Shown here: positions 43,032 to 50,478 of the stretch, piece after piece
Layout of the letters: every line of letters starts with the position of its first letter
How positions within the stretch are numbered: the first letter of the stretch is position 1
Assembly (NCBI RefSeq): GCF_900109075.1
Contig: NZ_FNYS01000002.1
Coordinates: 372,001 to 436,000, forward strand
DNA: 64,000 nucleotides
DNA from: Myroides marinus
GTDB lineage: Bacteria; Bacteroidota; Bacteroidia; Flavobacteriales; Flavobacteriaceae
Reading direction: 5' to 3'
Position numbers and translations under genes: made by a program
Notes under the pieces: model-generated
What the model was told of the DNA's origin: nothing
Database searches by the model: none
What the model saw: only the letters and a program-made list of their open reading frames with translations

Positions 43032-44645
43032 ATGAACACTATTTCTTATGTACATGGTGCGTCTAACACACCATTGTTAGGAGAAACCATTGGACAGAAT
43101 CTAAAGAGAATTACAGATAAGCACCCAGAACACGAAGCATTAGTAAGCGTTCATCAAGGGTTTAGAGCTACTTATAGACAGTTTTATGACCTGACTACTA
43201 AGGTGGCCAAAGCATTATTAGCACATAATATACAGAAAGGAGATCGAGTAGGCATATGGGCACCTAACTGCTATGAGTGGGTACTAATGCAGTACGCTAC
43301 AGCGCGAATTGGTGTAATCTTAGTGAATATTAACCCAGCTTATCGAGCACATGAGATAGAGTTCGCTGTCAATCAGTCAGAAATAGCTCTAATCGTATCC
43401 GCACCTAGCTTTAAGAGTAGCGATTATAGAAAGATTATCTCTCTCATCTTTGAGGATTGTCCTTCATTAAAAGAAGTAGTATTCTTAGGGGAAGAATGGG
43501 ATATTTTCTTATCAGATAGCGATCTGATTACCGATAATGAGTTAGCTATTATCGAAGATTCTGTACAGTTTGGCGAAGCAGTTAATATACAGTATACATC
43601 AGGAACTACTGGTTTTCCTAAAGGAGTAACATTGACTCATCACAACATATTAAACAACGGATACTTCATCGGTAAACGTTTAAAATATACTACTGCAGAT
43701 AGAGTGTGTATTCCAGTGCCGTTTTACCACTGTTTTGGAATGGTTATAGGTAATTTGTGTTGTACTTCACACGGAGCTACCATTGTAATTCCTAACGATG
43801 GCTTTGATCCAGCGAAGACACTACAGGTAGTACAAGATGAAAAGTGTACTTCACTTTATGGCGTACCTACTATGTTTATCGCAGAGCTACAATTGCCAAA
43901 CTTTAAAGAGTATAACCTTACTTCACTTAGAACGGGAGTTATGGCAGGTTCATTATGTCCAGAACAAGTAATGCGTCGAGTGAAGACAGAGATGCATATG
44001 GAAGAAGTAAGTATCTGCTATGGTATGACAGAGACCTCTCCTGTATCTACACAGACACATATAGGTATAGATATAACGAAACAAACCACAACTGTAGGAA
44101 CTGTACAAGATCACCTAGAAATAAAGATTATAGACCCCGAAACAGGTAGAATAGTACCTAGAGGAGAAGCAGGAGAACTGTGTACACGTGGTTATTCGGT
44201 AATGCTTAAATATTGGAATAATCGTACGCTAACGAGTGAAGTACTAGACGAGAACAGATGGATGCATACAGGAGACTTAGCTACTATGGATAACGAGGGG
44301 TATATCTCTATCACAGGCCGTATTAAAGACCTTATCATTCGCGGTGGAGAGAATATCTCACCTAAGTGGATAGAAGACTTCTTATACACACATCCACATA
44401 TAGCTGATGTACAAGTAATAGGTGTACCAGATGAGAAGTATGGAGAAGAGATTATGGCTTGGGTAATTCTTAAACCAGGAGTTAGTGTCACAGGAGATGA
44501 GTTAAAGGCATTCTGCAACGAGAAGATAGCACACTTCAGAATACCGAAGTACTGGAAGTTCGTGACTGAGTTCCCGATGACTATTTCTGGAAAAGTGAGA
44601 AAAGTAGAAATGAGACAAATAGCTGTAGAAGAATTAGGGTTGTAA
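43032..44645 (+). CDS. acyl-CoA synthetase (AMP-binding, FadD-like)
   Basis: A 537-residue adenylate-forming enzyme with YTSGTTGFPKG (A3 loop), the adenine motif YGMTETSPVS, the TGDLATMDNEGY motif with GRIKDLIIRGGENISP, and the catalytic Lys in SGKVRKVEM near the C-terminus. The features best fit a medium- or long-chain acyl-CoA ligase of the acetoacetyl/FadD type, with fatty acid as likely substrate. It is followed 47 bases later by rpiB, which has its own promoter overlapping the stop region. It is not part of the pigment cluster. Confidence 0.88.
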   Translation: MNTISYVHGASNTPLLGETIGQNLKRITDKHPEHEALVSVHQGFRATYRQFYDLTTKVAKALLAHNIQKGDRVGIWAPNCYEWVLMQYATARIGVILVNINPAYRAHEIEFAVNQSEIALIVSAPSFKSSDYRKIISLIFEDCPSLKEVVFLGEEWDIFLSDSDLITDNELAIIEDSVQFGEAVNIQYTSGTTGFPKGVTLTHHNILNNGYFIGKRLKYTTADRVCIPVPFYHCFGMVIGNLCCTSHGATIVIPNDGFDPAKTLQVVQDEKCTSLYGVPTMFIAELQLPNFKEYNLTSLRTGVMAGSLCPEQVMRRVKTEMHMEEVSICYGMTETSPVSTQTHIGIDITKQTTTVGTVQDHLEIKIIDPETGRIVPRGEAGELCTRGYSVMLKYWNNRTLTSEVLDENRWMHTGDLATMDNEGYISITGRIKDLIIRGGENISPKWIEDFLYTHPHIADVQVIGVPDEKYGEEIMAWVILKPGVSVTGDELKAFCNEKIAHFRIPKYWKFVTEFPMTISGKVRKVEMRQIAVEELGL

Positions 44646-44667
44646 AAAGGAATTATTCTTAACTTTG
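44640..44667 (+). promoter_or_regulatory. rpiB promoter
   Basis: TTG at 44640-44642 and TAACTTTG at 44660-44667 are spaced by 17 bases, 26 bases before the rpiB start. The -33 element overlaps the end of the acyl-CoA synthetase gene. Confidence 0.5.
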
Positions 44668-44692
44668 TACAAATTATTCAACACAACACATC

Positions 44693-45124
44693 ATGAAAAT
44701 ATCAATTGGAAACGACCACGCTGGACCAGAGTATAAAAAGGCTATCGTGAAGTATTTAGAAGAAAAAGGACATACAGTGACTAATTACGGTACTGATACT
44801 TTTGACTCAGTAGATTACCCTGACTTTGCTCATAAGGTAGGTACTGATATCGAAGAAGGTAAAGCAGACTTTGGTATAGTAATCTGTGGTAGTGGAAATG
44901 GTATAGCTATGACAGCTAATAAACATCAAGGTGTACGCTGTGCATTGTGTTGGACTAAAGAGATTGCAGAGTTAGCTAGACAGCATAATGATGCTAATGT
45001 GATTAGTATTCCTGCGCGTTACACATCTATAGAACAAGCTGTAGCGATGGTAGAAGCTTTCTTAAACACAGCTTTCGAAGGTGGAAGACATCAGAATAGA
45101 GTTAACAAGATTGCTTGTTCTTAA
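44693..45124 (+). CDS. rpiB: ribose 5-phosphate isomerase B
   Basis: A 143-residue RpiB with the N-terminal IGNDHAGPEYK phosphate-binding segment, the catalytic Cys in GIVICGSGNGIAM, and the substrate loop ALCWTKEIAELARQHNDANV. It interconverts ribose 5-phosphate and ribulose 5-phosphate in the pentose phosphate pathway. The length is standard. A long perfect terminator begins 18 bases after its stop. Confidence 0.92.
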   Translation: MKISIGNDHAGPEYKKAIVKYLEEKGHTVTNYGTDTFDSVDYPDFAHKVGTDIEEGKADFGIVICGSGNGIAMTANKHQGVRCALCWTKEIAELARQHNDANVISIPARYTSIEQAVAMVEAFLNTAFEGGRHQNRVNKIACS

Positions 45125-45142
45125 TAACAAGTATTTTATTAT

Positions 45143-45183
45143 AAAATAATAGGGTGCCCAAAAGGGCACCCTATTATTTTTTT
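45143..45183. terminator. bidirectional terminator
   Basis: AAAATAATAGGGTGCCC (45143-45159) and GGGCACCCTATTATTTT (45164-45180) are 17-base perfect arms with an AAAA loop. A and T runs on the two sides serve both rpiB and the leftward flavodoxin-RidA gene. Confidence 0.92.
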
Positions 45184-45210
45184 GCCTCTTTTTGAATAGT
45201 TTTTTTATGT

Positions 45211-46356
45211 TTACTCTATTTCAAATATAGCTTGTATCTCTACTGCGGAATTTACAGGAATAGATGTAGCCCCTAATGTACCTCTAGCATGCTTACCTTT
45301 CTCTCCGAATATCTCCACAGATAAATCAGAAGCTACATTCATTAGGTTAGCGTGCTGTGAGTAGTCAGGAGTAGTATTAAATATCCCTGTTAGTTGTACC
45401 GTTTTCTTTACTCTATTAAGGTCCCCTCCTACTGCGGTTTTTAGCACAGCGATGACGTTTAGCATGGTTTGTTCAGTAGCTTTTTTTGCTTGCTCTTCAG
45501 TGATATCTACTCCTACTTTACCTGGATAAAGTATTTTGCCATCTTTTAGAGCTACCTGATTGATAAATATTAAGTTACCCGCCTGTGAGTATGGAGTGTA
45601 ATTTCCTACAGGATTTGGCGCTATAGGAAGTGTGATATTTTTTTGTTTTAAGACAGTTTCTATATCTACAGCAGTAGTCTTATTATCAGGTATATCTTGT
45701 TTAACGAATGTACCTTTAAGAGCAGTACTAACTTTAGCGAAGTTAGCCCCTTGAGCGTAAACGATAGCTAATTCACTCTTACTTGGGCGTTCTACTGTTT
45801 TGTTTGAGGCTAAGCTACTCGCACCTAATACACTATTGCCCTGTGGCACACTATTATCTATCATCTCTGTAGCTCTTATGCCATTAGGAACTAATATCAT
45901 ACCATGAACAGATAGACTGTTAGCAAAGGCTTGTAATGCGAGTTCTCTACCTGCTCCACTTCCTGCAGACATAAATACAGTAGCAGGTATTCCTTCTAAG
46001 GCATGCGCTGTCCATAAGTCTACTGTTTTGCTCATAAATGCACTCATAGGAGTACTAATATTGCCAAAGTATACAGGTGATCCCCAGGCGATCCCATCAT
46101 AAGTAGGTAACTCCTCTACAGTAGCGACAGGGAGTGTAGATAAAGATGAGTTAGACGAAGTAGTAACTAATTTTATTGTCGCCTTAGTATTGGGCTGACT
46201 TTCTATTCCTTTGGCTAATTCTTTAGCCATTTTATACGTTCCTCCATTGTCAGAATGGATAAGTACTAGTATCTGCGTAGGTTGTTCTTTTGCCATAATA
46301 GAAGATGTAATTAGTAAGGCTATCGAAGCGATTACTAGAGTATATAGTTTTCTCAT
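45211..46356 (-). CDS. exported flavodoxin/WrbA-RidA fusion protein
   Basis: A 381-residue protein with a signal peptide (about 1-22, ending IMAKE). Residues about 28-215 form a flavodoxin/WrbA-like domain: VLIHSDNGGTYKMA for the phosphate loop, GSPVYFGNISTPM, and the MSAGSGAGRELALQAF segment. Residues about 245-381 form a RidA (YjgF) domain with IFINQVALKDGK, a conserved Arg358 in HARGTLGATSIP and a C-terminal VEIQAIFEIE. RidA removes reactive enamines and imines; WrbA reduces quinones. A fusion of the two in an exported protein is unusual. It is divergent from an AraC regulator, with 64 bases between the starts. Confidence 0.85.
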   Translation of the reverse strand: MRKLYTLVIASIALLITSSIMAKEQPTQILVLIHSDNGGTYKMAKELAKGIESQPNTKATIKLVTTSSNSSLSTLPVATVEELPTYDGIAWGSPVYFGNISTPMSAFMSKTVDLWTAHALEGIPATVFMSAGSGAGRELALQAFANSLSVHGMILVPNGIRATEMIDNSVPQGNSVLGASSLASNKTVERPSKSELAIVYAQGANFAKVSTALKGTFVKQDIPDNKTTAVDIETVLKQKNITLPIAPNPVGNYTPYSQAGNLIFINQVALKDGKILYPGKVGVDITEEQAKKATEQTMLNVIAVLKTAVGGDLNRVKKTVQLTGIFNTTPDYSQHANLMNVASDLSVEIFGEKGKHARGTLGATSIPVNSAVEIQAIFEIE

Positions 46357-46377
46357 TGTTATGATTTATTATTTATA

Positions 46378-46409
46378 CAAATGTATTATTGACGTTTATA
46401 TTATATTTG
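46378..46409. promoter_or_regulatory. divergent -7 elements between flavodoxin-RidA and AraC genes
   Basis: CAAATGTA at 46378-46385 reads TACATTTG on the reverse strand and would serve the fusion gene. TATATTTG at 46402-46409 would serve the AraC gene 12 bases later. The two lie within 64 bases, so one bound protein could affect both promoters. Neither has a well-spaced -33. Confidence 0.45.
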
Positions 46410-46420
46410 TCAAAAAATAT

Positions 46421-47221
46421 ATGCAGAACGCCAATATCAAATGTGGTTTAACAGAGAAGTTGCTTGGAGTGTATGAAGATACTACTGAAGTACAGGCTTA
46501 TGTGTGGTATGAAAACAACTATGTACACGATGAATATCAGCACGCTCATCAGCGCTATCAACTCACTTATGTAGAGCAAGGATACCAGTACCTACATGTG
46601 GATAACTGTATATATTTAGTACCTCAATATCACGTAGCGTGGATTCCGTCTGGACAACAACATGCAACGACATCTACCGCAAAAGATATTAATCTGAAAG
46701 TACTTCTGTATAGAGATGTTCCTAAAGATGAATTTTATGAGCGAGTACATATCTTCCCTGCTCCTACTGTGCTGAGAGAGATGCTACAGTATGCTAGTAA
46801 GTGGAATAGAATGGTGGGTAATGAAGAAGAAAAAGAGCAGTTCTTACAAGCAATATTGGTTAGTTTAAAATCATTTTGTGACGAGAATCAATCTCTACAG
46901 CTTCCTGTGCCTGTAGATCATAGATTAGTTCCTGTATGTGCGTATATCAATGAGCACTTTACTTCTAATTTAGATTTGGACGAACTAGCTTTGAGATCAA
47001 CCATGTCTGTGCGCAATTTACAACGACTGTTTAAGCAAGAAACAGGTATTACCCTGCAGAAATATCTACAGGTCTTTCGTATTCTGAAGAGTATAGAACT
47101 CTTAGATACGGGCGAATTAACTCTTAGCGAGATAGCCTATAAGATTGGGTATAAGAGCCTAGTCGCATTTAGAAATTCTTATTTTGATATTATGAAAGTG
47201 TATCCAAAAGTCAAAAAATAA
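46421..47221 (+). CDS. AraC-family transcriptional regulator
   Basis: I place the start at the ATG at 46421, giving 266 residues. A longer frame to 46211 runs back into the divergent gene and its first 70 residues lack family character. Residues about 1-150 are a cupin-like sensor (DEYQHAHQRYQLTYVEQGYQYLHV, VPQYHVAWIPSGQQHAT). Residues about 165-262 contain the two HTH motifs of AraC (LDELALRSTMSVRNLQRLFKQETG and LTLSEIAYKIGYKSLVAFRNSY). It probably controls the divergent flavodoxin-RidA gene and perhaps the next gene at 47306; the inducer is unknown. Confidence 0.88.
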   Translation: MQNANIKCGLTEKLLGVYEDTTEVQAYVWYENNYVHDEYQHAHQRYQLTYVEQGYQYLHVDNCIYLVPQYHVAWIPSGQQHATTSTAKDINLKVLLYRDVPKDEFYERVHIFPAPTVLREMLQYASKWNRMVGNEEEKEQFLQAILVSLKSFCDENQSLQLPVPVDHRLVPVCAYINEHFTSNLDLDELALRSTMSVRNLQRLFKQETGITLQKYLQVFRILKSIELLDTGELTLSEIAYKIGYKSLVAFRNSYFDIMKVYPKVKK

Positions 47222-47244
47222 AAATTAATACTTCTTCTTTACCC

Positions 47245-47280
47245 CTGACAAAAGGCTGTCAGTCCTCCACTCTACTTTTG
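47245..47280 (+). promoter_or_regulatory. inverted repeat and -7 element before the 47306 gene
   Basis: CTGACA (47245-47250) and TGTCAG (47257-47262) form a 6-base inverted repeat with a 6-base spacer. TACTTTTG (47273-47280), a TAnnTTTG -7, follows 10 bases later. The repeat covers the -33 position, where a regulator could act. Confidence 0.55.
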
Positions 47281-47305
47281 CACTATAACAATAAAAATAG
47301 CGATT

Positions 47306-47935
47306 ATGATACGCATTAGTAATGCATCTGTAGGTGCAATGGAGTTTACCAGTTTTAAGAAAAAAGAATATGTGAGTGACGACGAATTGTTATTCGCGGT
47401 ATTGCGATTCGAACGTCAATTGATACAAGTAGAAGGAATTGTTTACCATACGTTGGTTCGCAATTATGACAACGAATATGCTAATGTACTATTCGCTACC
47501 TCAATGGAGGCGATTAAATCATTAACAGAGATTATAGGGAATACTATTGAGACACAAGAGTTCTTTAATATGGTAGAGATGAGCTCTGTACAGGTAGAGT
47601 ATCACCAGATTACGAAGCCAGATTTTATCCTACCAGAGCATTTCGGCTGTATAGAGAATGGAAAGTTCTCGCTTAAAGATGCTACACAGCACAGCACTCT
47701 CCTTCTCGCTTCTGATGCAGTAGAAGATCAATACTTAAATCTATATGACAATACTAAAGGACACTTTATCACTACTCGTGGAGAGAATCTGTATTCAGAA
47801 ATAGTCATTGGTCAGACATTGGGATATACTAAGGAGATTTGCTATGGTTATTTTGGCAATGAGGCTTGTCTTTCTCTATTGAGTTTAATTGATGAGAGTA
47901 GTATGCATCTTGGATTTTGGTATGTAGTGGCATAA
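47306..47935 (+). CDS. hypothetical protein
   Basis: A 209-residue cytoplasmic-looking protein with no signal peptide or membrane segment, and I do not recognise the family. The first 90 residues read like a small alpha/beta unit (ELLFAVLRFERQLIQVEGIVYHTLVRNYDNEYANVLFATSMEAIKSL), reminiscent of the dimeric alpha-beta barrel of monooxygenase-like proteins. The last half is mixed, with Tyr- and Cys-containing stretches near the end. It has its own -7 element at 47273, an inverted repeat at 47245, and a terminator at 47940, so it is a single-gene unit just after the AraC gene and a candidate target of that regulator. Confidence 0.7.
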   Translation: MIRISNASVGAMEFTSFKKKEYVSDDELLFAVLRFERQLIQVEGIVYHTLVRNYDNEYANVLFATSMEAIKSLTEIIGNTIETQEFFNMVEMSSVQVEYHQITKPDFILPEHFGCIENGKFSLKDATQHSTLLLASDAVEDQYLNLYDNTKGHFITTRGENLYSEIVIGQTLGYTKEICYGYFGNEACLSLLSLIDESSMHLGFWYVVA

Positions 47936-47939
47936 TTAT

Positions 47940-47967
47940 AAGGTTAGATGAAAGTCTAACCTTTTTT
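47940..47967 (+). terminator. intrinsic terminator
   Basis: AAGGTTAGA (47940-47948) pairs with TCTAACCTT (47955-47963) around a 6-base loop, followed by a T run. It ends the single-gene unit at 47306. Confidence 0.87.
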
Positions 47968-48275
47968 ATTGGGTACTTATACCCTATTTTGAGTTAGTTT
48001 CTATTTGTTTAGTTAGTAGATTGTTTGGGTACGAGTTTGGTATCGTTTTGAAAACAGCCTCTTATCCCAAGTAAACACAGGGAATTACCGAACAGTATCA
48101 AAACAAAATAAAAATAATTATTTGTTGTGTACTGATTTATAGTGTTTTGTGTGTTTTTTGAATGGTCATAATTGATCAAAAAGGGATAATTAGACCATTA
48201 TCACCAAATGAGGTCAAAAGTGACTTTTTTGGACACCGTTATTATTTTTAATATACGTAGTTTTGAAAAAAAACT
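47968..48275. other. non-coding interval upstream of the 48276 lipoprotein
   Basis: About 300 bases with no gene. A stem with one bulge is formed by 48161-48173 (AATGGTC, A, TAATT) and 48188-48199 (AATTA, GACCATT). TAGTTTTG at 48258-48265 is a TAnnTTTG -7 element 10 bases before the lipoprotein start, implying a very short leader. I see nothing else. Confidence 0.5.
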
Positions 48276-49283
48276 ATGAAAAAATATGTATATGGCATCG
48301 CAATAGCTATGCTTGGAGTATTTATAACTTCATGTAGTAATGATGATAATAAGGATAATATCAAACCTGTAGAACAGAGAGAAGGTAGATTTGATAAAAC
48401 TGCTTTTACATGGGATTGGAGTTCTCATTTAAAAAGAGATATGCGTTATATCGATGATAGCAAGTACTTAGTAGATGGAGATATAGTTAATTATAGTGGT
48501 TCTGTTCTGGCATATCCTGGAGCGGTTTTTCCTAAAGAGAGTATTGATGAGAGTAAATATGATGCTGAGATTAGGGCTGAAAGGAACCCGTATGATCTGA
48601 TGTTTATGTATTATAGACCTCTTATTGTAAATGATATTGCGGCTAAGAGTGGCATCGTAACTTATAATAGAGTGTTTAATCAGTCTGTAGATAGCGAAGA
48701 GTTTAGATCTGAAGTAGCTAGAAATAGTAAAGGGTCTGAATATTCATATTTCACTGAATGTTATACTTATAACGATGTTGTGAAGTCGTTTAGTAATAAT
48801 AAGAAGTTAGGAGAGGTCTTTGTCAAAAAGATGAAAGAGAATGCTGGTAATAATAGATATAAGTCTATTTACTTAATGAGAGTAGGGAAGGTGTTTTATG
48901 ATGAGTTTTTTGAAACTTCTTCTGATGGTATCTTTAAGGATTCTATAGATGTAAAGAACCTTTATTATATCAAGAGAGTTACTAGAGGAACACCAGTTAC
49001 ATATATCGCTGTAGAGAGTAAGGCTGACTATGATGACTTAAAAGGGGCTATGATTACTGCTTATGATTACTATAGAGCGAATGGCAATGTAAATATCGGT
49101 GGGGAATATGGTAAGATATTAGATAATGCAAGTTTTACTGTATTAAATCCTAGCCAGTGGAGTAAGTCTAAGAATGATATGTTCTCTGTACTGGACACTA
49201 AATTATCAGCTAGTTCTCCTGGAACAATGGTATATCTGGATATAAGATCTGTAGAAAAGGATGAATTTTATAATAAAAAATAG
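48276..49283 (+). CDS. lipoprotein of unknown function
   Basis: A 335-residue protein with a typical Bacteroidetes lipoprotein signal: MKKYVYGIAIAMLGVFITSCSNDD, with the acylated Cys in ITSC and Ser-Asn-Asp-Asp after it. The mature part is acidic, with many Tyr and Lys, and has no motif I can name. It lies 31 bases before a DUF4240 gene and may be co-transcribed with it. It is probably in the outer membrane. Confidence 0.77.
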   Translation: MKKYVYGIAIAMLGVFITSCSNDDNKDNIKPVEQREGRFDKTAFTWDWSSHLKRDMRYIDDSKYLVDGDIVNYSGSVLAYPGAVFPKESIDESKYDAEIRAERNPYDLMFMYYRPLIVNDIAAKSGIVTYNRVFNQSVDSEEFRSEVARNSKGSEYSYFTECYTYNDVVKSFSNNKKLGEVFVKKMKENAGNNRYKSIYLMRVGKVFYDEFFETSSDGIFKDSIDVKNLYYIKRVTRGTPVTYIAVESKADYDDLKGAMITAYDYYRANGNVNIGGEYGKILDNASFTVLNPSQWSKSKNDMFSVLDTKLSASSPGTMVYLDIRSVEKDEFYNKK

Positions 49284-49314
49284 TTTGTATTACTGTTAGA
49301 AAACTAATGAAACT

Positions 49315-49878
49315 ATGAATAAGAAGGAATTAGTAAAAGACCTTAAACCTTACTCTACTTTGATGAATGAGGAGCAATACTGGGCTATAATAGAAGCTTC
49401 ATTAGAGAATAGTAAAGATCAGAGTGGACAATCTGAGTATATTACTAAAGTGTTAGAAAAACTGACTTTAGAAGAGATTATAGGTTTTAGTTTAACTACA
49501 AGTCACTTAACGAATGAGATATATAGTTCTCATATGTGGTGTGCAGGTTATATCATGAATAGTGGTTGTTCTGATGATGGATTTATGGACTTTAGAGACT
49601 GGGTAGTATCTCGTGGTAAAGAGGTGTATTATAAAGCTAAAGATAATCCTGATACCTTGATTAGCGAGGTAAATTTTGGAGAGGGAGAGTATTATAGTTT
49701 TGAGTGCTTTGAAAGTGTTGCATGGGATGTATTTGAAAAGGAGACAGGTGAAGAAATATTTGAGTATAAGGATTCCCTTATTGAGTACAATGATGATATT
49801 ACTTTTGACTGGGAGGAAGATGATGATGAATCAATGCAAGTGATATGCCCACAGTTGTATGCTTATTTTGAGGAATAA
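49315..49878 (+). CDS. DUF4240-domain protein
   Basis: A 187-residue cytoplasmic acidic protein. NEEQYWAIIEAS at the start and MWCAGYIMNSGCSDDGFMDFRDWVVSRG at about 78-105 match the DUF4240 family, whose members often occur next to toxin-immunity-like or polymorphic genes but have no known biochemical role. The C-terminus is strongly acidic (DWEEDDDE). It is followed 17 bases later by a small Cys-rich gene. Confidence 0.82.
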   Translation: MNKKELVKDLKPYSTLMNEEQYWAIIEASLENSKDQSGQSEYITKVLEKLTLEEIIGFSLTTSHLTNEIYSSHMWCAGYIMNSGCSDDGFMDFRDWVVSRGKEVYYKAKDNPDTLISEVNFGEGEYYSFECFESVAWDVFEKETGEEIFEYKDSLIEYNDDITFDWEEDDDESMQVICPQLYAYFEE

Positions 49879-49895
49879 TTCTAATAAGTAATTAA

Positions 49896-50102
49896 ATGAG
49901 AAAGTATTTATCTACAGAGGATGCTATAGGGTATATTGTGGGAGAGTATATATACTATGAATGTACTAATTGTGAGGTAGTGGTGTATAGTTATCCTGTG
50001 TATAAGGATAGTTGCGCATGTGGTAATATTGAGGCTGTTGCAATGACTTCTACTGTTACGATTAAAGACAAGAATAAGTATAAAGTTTTTGAGGATAGGT
50101 AG
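49896..50102 (+). CDS. small zinc-ribbon-like protein
   Basis: A 68-residue protein with a CTNC knuckle (about 23-26) and a CAC pair (about 41-43), a spacing that could bind one zinc ion. It is otherwise beta-rich with no signal peptide and I do not recognise a family. It follows the DUF4240 gene with a 17-base gap and precedes a terminator, which favours a real coding gene over chance. Confidence 0.6.
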   Translation: MRKYLSTEDAIGYIVGEYIYYECTNCEVVVYSYPVYKDSCACGNIEAVAMTSTVTIKDKNKYKVFEDR

Positions 50103-50116
50103 CATTTAGTAAAAGG

Positions 50117-50141
50117 AAAGACCTGTTAGAGGTCTTTTTTT
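50117..50141 (+). terminator. intrinsic terminator
   Basis: AAAGACCT (50117-50124) pairs with AGGTCTTT (50130-50137) around GTTAG, followed by T residues. It ends the 48276-50102 unit. Confidence 0.82.
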
Positions 50142-50158
50142 AGTTATATACTGTATTG

Positions 50159-50422
50159 TTACCTCTTAAAGACCATAAAGAATACAGCTACCTGTATCGC
50201 TACAATAGCAAAAAACTTAACTTTAAAAGAGTCTTTAGATATCTTATGTCTCAGTTTTCTCATAGCAAACCATCCACCTAGACTACCACCAAAGAAGCAT
50301 AGTGTCAATAGATTTTTCTCAGATACCCTACGACCATGTTTAAGAGCTTGCTCTTTATCATAGGCAAACATCGTAAAGGCTAAGTAGTTAATAATGAATA
50401 GATATAGTAATAAAAACTTCAT
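50159..50422 (-). CDS. DUF1294 membrane protein
   Basis: An 87-residue membrane protein with an N-terminal helix (4-20) and a C-terminal helix (70-85) flanking a basic cytoplasmic segment. It carries FGGSLGGWFAMRKLRHK, the signature of DUF1294. The family has no proven role. It is divergent from tex; CAAAGGTA at 50441-50448 reads TACCTTTG on its strand and fits a -7 element. Confidence 0.85.
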   Translation of the reverse strand: MKFLLLYLFIINYLAFTMFAYDKEQALKHGRRVSEKNLLTLCFFGGSLGGWFAMRKLRHKISKDSFKVKFFAIVAIQVAVFFMVFKR

Positions 50423-50478
50423 GTGATTTATTTATTGTCGCAAAGGTAGTATTTTAGCTATTCTTAAAATAATAAAAT

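Noticed and set aside
46211..46421. A 70-residue N-terminal extension of the AraC regulator
   Set aside because: It overlaps the divergent flavodoxin-RidA gene and the two promoters; the family begins near the ATG at 46421.
48040..48115. A possible inverted repeat GTATCGTTTTG / CAGTATCAAAAC
   Set aside because: The arms do not pair beyond short AT-rich matches, and the spacing changes if they are shifted.
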